Shown: positions 4,449-8,497 of the stretch, piece by piece
Numbering within the stretch: the stretch's first letter is position 1
Layout: the number at the start of each line of letters is the position of its first letter
NCBI GenBank assembly: GCA_902464345.1
Contig: CABQJA010000091.1
Location: 1 to 8,497, forward strand
Reading direction: 5' to 3'
DNA from: an uncultured Clostridium sp.
Lineage (GTDB): Bacteria; Bacillota; Clostridia; Lachnospirales; Lachnospiraceae
DNA: 8,497 nt
Made by a program: the position numbers and the translations under genes
The notes under the pieces: model-generated
The model's input: only the letters and a program-made list of their open reading frames with translations
Told to the model about the DNA's origin: nothing
The model's database searches: none

Positions 4449-6338
4449 TTACACCTGCCCGGATAAATACGCTGTCAGCTCCTCCACTGCACGCTGCATC
4501 CGATATTCTCCCGCATTCACCTGATACCCCTCTTCACGTAACCGTTTCATCACATGTGTAATGACCGGTATATCCAGTCCCAGCTCCTGCAGATATTCTT
4601 CCCGCTGAAATACCTCTGCAGTTTTCCCATCAAAGTCAACCGTGCCCTGATTCATTACAATTACACGGTCGGCATATTCTGCGACATCCTCCATATTGTG
4701 CGAAACCAATACAATTGTCATGCCCTTTTGATTCAATTGCCGCAGCATCTGCAACAATTCTTTCCGTCCAACCGGATCCAGACCTGCCACCGGCTCGTCC
4801 AACACCAGAATATCCGGCTGCATTGCCAAAACACCTGCAATCGCCACCCGGCGCTTCTGTCCGCCGGACAGTTCAAACGGAGACGAATCATAAACCACAT
4901 CCGATAATCCGACTGCCTCAATCGCCTGAAATGCTCTCTGCTGTACTTCAAGCAACGGAAGCTTCAGATTCTTCGGTCCGAAGCTCACATCCTCCAGCAC
5001 CGTTTCTGCGAACAGCTGATATTCCGGATACTGGAATACCAGTCCCACTTTTTCCCGCAAATGTGTCCGGTTATAGCCCTTTTCAAACACATCTTTTCCT
5101 TCAAAATATATATGTCCGCTATCCGGCTCCAGCAGACCGTTAAACTGCTGGATCAACGTGGACTTTCCGGAACCGGTATGTCCTATAATTGCTACAAATT
5201 CACCCTTTGCAAACGATAGTGAAACATCCTGCAGTGCCGGATACTCATAAATGGTTCCCGGATTATACCGATAGGAAATATGATCCAGAATCAATCCGGA
5301 ACGCATCACCTCTGTCCGGTCCTCCCGTTCTGTATTTTCTGTCTGCTCCGCCTGTGTTTCCTGTTTCATATAAGCTACATGCTCCGTCTGTGCTGACTGT
5401 CCGGTATGTGATCCTGCTTTCCTATAAGTCCGCTCCGTCTGTGCTGACTGACTCATATAAGATATCTGTCCGACACGTCCTCCGGCCATCCGCTCTGCTA
5501 CGCGTTCCAGCTCTGACACCAGCGTATCCTCATCTAGAATCGTACCGTTTATCGGAATCCCGTTCTTTTTCAGGCGAACCGCCAGCTCTGTAATTCTCGG
5601 CAGCTCCAGTCCGTATTCCTGCATCTGCTCCAGATGACTGAAAATCTCCTGTGGCGTTCCTTCTGCCACCAGCTTGCCCAGATTCATCACTACGATCCGG
5701 TCTGCCTCTACAACTTCTTCCATGTTATGTGTAATAAACAGAATTGTAATCCCTTTTTCGCGGTTCAGCATATGTGCCGCCCTCAGCACCTCCTGCCGTC
5801 CCTTCGGATCCAGCATTGCAGTCGACTCATCAAATATAATACACTTCGGCTGCATTGCAAGAACACCTGCAATCGCTACCCGCTGCTTCTGTCCACCGGA
5901 CAGCCGATTCGGTGACTGCTCCCGATATGCAGTCATGCCTACCGTTTCCAATGCCGCTGAAACCCGGCTCCATATCTCATCTGTCGGAACGCCCAGATTC
6001 TCCGGTCCGAATGCTACATCTTCCTCTACAATCGTACCGATGATCTGATTATCCGGATTCTGAAATACCATTCCGGTATTTTCTCTGATATTCCAGGTAT
6101 TCGCACTGTCCTTTGTGCTCATACCTTCTATCCAGATCTCGCCCTCTGTCGGATCCAGCAGTGCGTTCAACATCTTTGCAAATGTTGATTTTCCGGACCC
6201 ATTACAGCCCAGAATACCTATGAATTCGCCCTGCTTTACCTCAAGGGAAAGATCCTTGACCGCTTCCACCATATCAGATACATTGCCGTTTTCATCTCTG
6301 CGAAAATATTCAAATGATACATGTTCTGCTTTTATCAT
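4449..6338 (-). CDS. Fused EcfA1-EcfA2 ATP-binding protein of the ECF transporter
   Basis: The two ATPases that power ECF vitamin uptake, normally about 280 residues each from separate genes, form one 629-residue frame. Domain 1 (1 to about 285): Walker A GCNGSGKST (44-52), Q-loop Q93, signature LSGGQKQR (146-153), Walker B with D170/E171 in the EcfA1-type ESTAMLDP, switch H204. Domain 2 (about 348 to 629): Walker A GHTGSGKST (386-394), Q436, LSGGQKRR (490-497), D514/E515 in EPVAGLDP, H547. Both sites look intact. The linker (about 287-345) is hydrophilic, rich in Q, T, S and E, and contains repeats. Domain 2 starts with SYRYNPGT, as EcfA2 proteins do. The start ATG has only AGGA at ten bases. 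It lies just beyond the rplQ terminator and 23 bp ahead of ecfT. Confidence 0.93.
   Translation of the reverse strand: MIKAEHVSFEYFRRDENGNVSDMVEAVKDLSLEVKQGEFIGILGCNGSGKSTFAKMLNALLDPTEGEIWIEGMSTKDSANTWNIRENTGMVFQNPDNQIIGTIVEEDVAFGPENLGVPTDEIWSRVSAALETVGMTAYREQSPNRLSGGQKQRVAIAGVLAMQPKCIIFDESTAMLDPKGRQEVLRAAHMLNREKGITILFITHNMEEVVEADRIVVMNLGKLVAEGTPQEIFSHLEQMQEYGLELPRITELAVRLKKNGIPINGTILDEDTLVSELERVAERMAGGRVGQISYMSQSAQTERTYRKAGSHTGQSAQTEHVAYMKQETQAEQTENTEREDRTEVMRSGLILDHISYRYNPGTIYEYPALQDVSLSFAKGEFVAIIGHTGSGKSTLIQQFNGLLEPDSGHIYFEGKDVFEKGYNRTHLREKVGLVFQYPEYQLFAETVLEDVSFGPKNLKLPLLEVQQRAFQAIEAVGLSDVVYDSSPFELSGGQKRRVAIAGVLAMQPDILVLDEPVAGLDPVGRKELLQMLRQLNQKGMTIVLVSHNMEDVAEYADRVIVMNQGTVDFDGKTAEVFQREEYLQELGLDIPVITHVMKRLREEGYQVNAGEYRMQRAVEELTAYLSGQV
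5345..5450 (-). repeat. Degenerate tandem repeat encoding the EcfA1-EcfA2 linker
   Basis: A 19-base word, gctccgtctgtgctgactg on the plus strand, occurs identically at 5381-5399 and 5432-5450 (period 51, in frame). A third copy at 5345-5363 matches at 15 of 19. It encodes QSAQTE at residues 297-302 and 314-319 and a related KQETQAEQ segment near 325. A catataag word also recurs at 5367 and 5454. The linker therefore appears to have grown by in-frame duplication. Confidence 0.8.
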
Positions 6339-6364
6339 AACTTTTGATTCCTATCCCATTATGT

Positions 6365-6398
6365 GAAAAAAGGCTGCCGCATTCTATGCGACAGCCTT
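6365..6398 (-). terminator. Intrinsic terminator after rplQ
   Basis: A 13-bp stem (6370-6382 with 6386-6398) with a 3-nt loop is followed on the minus-strand transcript by TTTTTTCAC. The single non-Watson-Crick pair (6377/6391) is G-U in minus-strand RNA but C-A in plus-strand RNA, which confirms the direction. The hairpin starts ten bases past the rplQ stop and ends the ribosomal/RNA polymerase operon. Only 26 bp separate it from the ecfA ATG, so it may also act as an attenuator for the ECF genes. Confidence 0.93.
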
Positions 6399-6407
6399 GT
6401 GCATTTC

Positions 6408-6944
6408 TTATACTAATTCAAGAATTACTTCCATAGCTGCATCACCCTTACGTGGTCCGATCTTTACGATACGTGTATAACCACCCTGACGGTCTGCATA
6501 CTTCGGTGCGTACTCATCAAATAACTTAGCTGTTAAATCAACCTTCTTAGTTGCTTTCTTTCTTCCGGCGCCCTCTGCAGGAACTTCAACAACCGGATAA
6601 AGAACCTTTAACATCTGTCTTCTTGCATGAAGTCTGGAAGGCTGATCCTTCTTAACCTTCTTCTCAACAGTGTCATACTGGGTTACCTTCTTACCATCAA
6701 CCACTTCCTTGATTCTCTTGCCATCTTTGTCAAGCTTTGGAACCTTTGCGGTTACGGTTACTTCATCGAAGTTATCCTTTTCCTTAACAGCTAAAGCGAT
6801 CAGATGCTCAGCGATCTGACGAACTTCCTTTGCTCTTGCCTCTGTAGTCTTAATCTTACCATTGTATAATAACATGGTTACCTGATTACGAAGTAATGCC
6901 TGTCTTGCACTTGATTTCTTACCAAGCTTTCTATACATTGCCAT
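6408..6944 (-). CDS. rplQ: Large ribosomal subunit protein bL17 (L17), enlarged form
   Basis: 50S protein near the exit-tunnel side. The family N-terminus YRKLGKKSSARQALLRNQVT is at 4-23, with KTTEARAKEVR at 32-42 and LHARRQML at 105-112. The C-terminus has LFDEYAPKYADRQGGYTRI (141-159), KIGPRKGDAAMEVILELV. The 178 residues exceed the usual 113-130 because of a charged insertion at about 63-100 and another at about 117-134. A longer reading to 6995 exists, but its 17 extra residues are unlike L17 and span a hairpin and the ribosome-binding site. AAGGAGGA (6961-6954) sits nine bases before the ATG at 6944, so that start is chosen. It follows rpoA by 91 bp, as the last gene before the operon terminator. 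Confidence 0.96.
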   Translation of the reverse strand: MAMYRKLGKKSSARQALLRNQVTMLLYNGKIKTTEARAKEVRQIAEHLIALAVKEKDNFDEVTVTAKVPKLDKDGKRIKEVVDGKKVTQYDTVEKKVKKDQPSRLHARRQMLKVLYPVVEVPAEGAGRKKATKKVDLTAKLFDEYAPKYADRQGGYTRIVKIGPRKGDAAMEVILELV

Positions 6945-6953
6945 ATAGATTTG

Positions 6954-6961
6954 TCCTCCTT
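6954..6961 (-). promoter_or_regulatory. Ribosome-binding site that fixes the rplQ start at 6944
   Basis: Minus-strand AAGGAGGA lies nine bases before the ATG at 6944-6942. The ATG at 6995 has no comparable site and would place this Shine-Dalgarno inside the gene. Confidence 0.85.
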
Positions 6962-6971
6962 GTGGATAATC

Positions 6972-6989
6972 ATGCAGATTGCTCTGCAT
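6972..6989 (-). promoter_or_regulatory. Stem-loop with GNRA tetraloop in the rpoA-rplQ spacer
   Basis: The minus-strand RNA forms a perfect 7-bp stem, AUGCAGA/UCUGCAU, closed by the tetraloop GCAA, a GNRA type. It ends about ten bases before the rplQ Shine-Dalgarno and has no U-run, so it is not a terminator. It could be a processing, stability or protein-binding element; the function is not shown. Confidence 0.5.
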
Positions 6990-7035
6990 CTTCACTATGC
7001 TTACTCTTATTCAGCTTTAGTGGCATACATAGATC

Positions 7036-7989
7036 TTACTCATCACCGTTGCGAAGCTCAAGACCTAATTCCTTTAACTTACCTAATACTTCTTCTAATG
7101 ACTTCCGTCCTAAGTTACGAACCTTCATCATATCTTCTGAAGTCTTATTGGTTAATTCTTCAACTGTATTGATTCCTGCACGCTTTAAGCAGTTATAAGA
7201 ACGTACGGATAATTCCAGTTCGTCGATGCTCATTTCAAGCACCTTACCCTTTTCATCATCCTTGGTCTCTACCATAACCTCTGTTGACTTTGCGTTCTCA
7301 GATAAATCAATAAACAGGTTCAAATGCTCGCTTAATACCTTAGCTGCAAGGCTGACTGCCTCATCCGGTGCCAGTGTACCATTGGTAAATACATCCAATG
7401 TTAACTTATCATAATCTGTCACCTGACCAACACGGGTATTCTCAACAATCATATTCACACGCTCAACCGGTGTGTAGATTGAATCAACTGCGATCACGTC
7501 AATGGATAAATCTTCCTTCTTATTCTTGTCAGCTCCTACGTAGCCTCTGCCCTTGGAAATGGTTAATTCCATATCCAGACGGCAATCCGGACCACTTAAG
7601 GTAGCAATTACAAGATCCTTATTCAGGATCTCGATATTGCTGTCTACATGAATATCTGCTGCTGTTACAACGCCCTCACCTTCAAACTCGATGTAAGCGG
7701 TAGATGTCTCTGCTGTGGAATTATTCTTAATCGCTAATTCCTTAATATTCATAATAATTTCGGTTACGTCTTCTTTTACACCCGGGATAGAACTGAATTC
7801 ATGTAATACCCCTTTAATCTTAACAGAAGTAACTGCTGAACCTGGCAAAGAAGAAAGCATAATTCTTCTTAATGAGTTACCAAGAGTTGTACCATAACCT
7901 CTCTCTAAAGGCTCAACTACAAAGCGCCCATACTTATTGTCTTCAGAAATCTCTGCAATTTCAATTCTAGGTTTTTCAAATTCAAACAC
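7036..7989 (-). CDS. rpoA: RNA polymerase alpha subunit
   Basis: The alpha dimer nucleates assembly of the core enzyme, and its C-terminal domain binds UP elements and activators. The 317-residue length is normal. The N-terminal domain shows RFVVEPLERGYGTTLGNSLR (22-41), the dimer and beta-contact core, and TPVERVNMIVENTRVGQ (173-189). A charged linker (about 233-250) leads to the C-terminal domain: ELELSVRSYNCLKRAGI (257-273), then a helix-hairpin-helix with RNLGRKSLEE (291-300). R263 and N266 correspond to the DNA-contacting R265 and N268 of E. coli. The start codon is GTG at 7989, with AAAGGAGGGT seven bases upstream. It lies between rpsD (56 bp) and rplQ (91 bp). Confidence 0.99.
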   Translation of the reverse strand: MFEFEKPRIEIAEISEDNKYGRFVVEPLERGYGTTLGNSLRRIMLSSLPGSAVTSVKIKGVLHEFSSIPGVKEDVTEIIMNIKELAIKNNSTAETSTAYIEFEGEGVVTAADIHVDSNIEILNKDLVIATLSGPDCRLDMELTISKGRGYVGADKNKKEDLSIDVIAVDSIYTPVERVNMIVENTRVGQVTDYDKLTLDVFTNGTLAPDEAVSLAAKVLSEHLNLFIDLSENAKSTEVMVETKDDEKGKVLEMSIDELELSVRSYNCLKRAGINTVEELTNKTSEDMMKVRNLGRKSLEEVLGKLKELGLELRNGDE

Positions 7990-7996
7990 TATTGGG

Positions 7997-8006
7997 ACCC
8001 TCCTTT
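7997..8006 (-). promoter_or_regulatory. Ribosome-binding site that fixes the GTG start of rpoA
   Basis: Minus-strand AAAGGAGGGT ends seven bases before GTG at 7989-7987. The resulting N-terminus MFEFEKP matches clostridial alpha subunits. Confidence 0.85.
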
Positions 8007-8045
8007 TGGGTTAATAAGTTGAGGTTATTCCTAAATACTTAAGGA

Positions 8046-8497
8046 TTATTTAGAATACAACTCAACGATAAGAGTTTCATTTACAGGTACATCGATCTGC
8101 TCTCTTAAAGGCAATTCAATAACAGTACCACTTAACTTCTCCTGATCTGCCTCTAACCATGCTGGAACTAATCTTCCTGCGGTTACTTCCACGATGTCCT
8201 TATATCTCTGAGAAGACTTGCTCTTCTCTCTGATTTCAATCTTATCGCCAGCCTTTACTCTGTAAGATGGAATGTTTACACACTTGCCATTTACCAGTAC
8301 GTGCTTATGATCAACGATCTGTCTTGCTTCCTTACGTGTACGTGCCAGACCCATACGGAAAATAACATTGTCCAGTCTTAACTCTAATAAGATCATTAAG
8401 TTAGGACCTGTTAAGCCCTTCATACGCTCTGCTGTTGCATATAAGTTACGGAAAGGCTTCTCTAATACACCATAAATGAACTTAGCCTTCTGCTTCT
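8046..8497 (-). CDS. rpsD: Small ribosomal subunit protein uS4 (S4), 5' end outside the window
   Basis: Primary 16S rRNA-binding protein of 30S assembly, and a translational regulator of ribosomal-protein mRNA in several bacteria. The frame stays open to the window edge. The first visible codons read KQKAKFIYGVLEKPFRNLY, matching S4 just after its N-terminal part, so the internal ATG at 8423 is not the start. 149 residues are visible of the usual 195-210. The S4 RNA-binding fold is clear: RLDNVIFRMGLARTRKEARQ, then HKHVLVNGKCVNIPSYRVK and GDKIEI. The C-terminus ends ETLIVELYSK. In Clostridia rpsD commonly precedes rpoA in this operon, as here. Confidence 0.97.
   Translation of the reverse strand, partial: KQKAKFIYGVLEKPFRNLYATAERMKGLTGPNLMILLELRLDNVIFRMGLARTRKEARQIVDHKHVLVNGKCVNIPSYRVKAGDKIEIREKSKSSQRYKDIVEVTAGRLVPAWLEADQEKLSGTVIELPLREQIDVPVNETLIVELYSK

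Noticed and set aside
4554..5143. Long plus-strand frames opposite the ECF ATPase
   Set aside because: They are antisense to conserved ABC motifs and show no domain or ribosome-binding site.
6961..6969. Exact TTATCCACA as a DnaA box or replication origin
   Set aside because: A single site between a hairpin and a ribosome-binding site inside an operon; no other origin features nearby.
6945..6995. Seventeen-residue N-terminal extension of L17
   Set aside because: It is unlike L17 N-termini, spans a perfect hairpin and contains the ribosome-binding site used for the ATG at 6944.
8421..8423. ATG at 8423 as the S4 start
   Set aside because: The frame continues upstream to the window edge with clearly S4-like residues, so this is an internal methionine.
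1..8497. CRISPR, insertion sequences, tRNA or rRNA genes
   Set aside because: No regularly spaced repeats with spacers, no transposase or terminal inverted repeats, and no tRNA- or rRNA-like sequence was seen on either strand.

Overview
The window suggests a Firmicute of class Clostridia, most likely Lachnospiraceae. The reasons are moderate base composition, strong AGGAGG ribosome-binding sites, rpsD directly upstream of rpoA, an enlarged ribosomal protein L17, and the conserved order rpsD-rpoA-rplQ-ecfA-ecfT-truA-...-rplM-rpsI. The genus cannot be fixed from the sequence alone. All confident genes lie on the minus strand, so transcription runs from the right edge (8497) to the left edge (1).

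In transcription order, 8497 to about 6365 is the tail of the large ribosomal/RNA polymerase operon: rpsD (5' end outside the window), rpoA (GTG start) and rplQ, closed by a strong intrinsic terminator. From 6338 to 3625 is an energy-coupling factor (ECF) vitamin-transporter core. Its two ATPases, normally separate genes ecfA1 and ecfA2, form one 629-residue polypeptide joined by a repeat-rich linker, followed by the membrane scaffold ecfT. Then comes truA (tRNA pseudouridine synthase).

From 2646 to 1190 are two genes that do not belong to the classical Firmicutes order at this locus. One is a diverged stand-alone protein resembling the activation domain of B12-dependent methionine synthase, with a C-terminal four-cysteine motif. 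The other is a CobO/BtuR-type corrinoid adenosyltransferase. They overlap by ATGA and look like a small corrinoid-handling module placed between truA and rplM.

From 1150 to 72 is the independently transcribed rplM-rpsI operon. It has an A-rich UP-like element, a consensus TTGACA-17-TATAAT promoter, a structured leader and a terminator. The left edge may also hold the last codons of a convergent plus-strand gene.

The most interesting content is the fused ECF ATPase, the corrinoid gene pair with its altered AdoMet-loop region and in-frame KCETT-type repeat, and a 215-bp AT-rich intergenic region carrying an ordered multi-motif direct repeat. The ribosomal genes are ordinary. I see no CRISPR array, insertion sequence, rRNA or tRNA.
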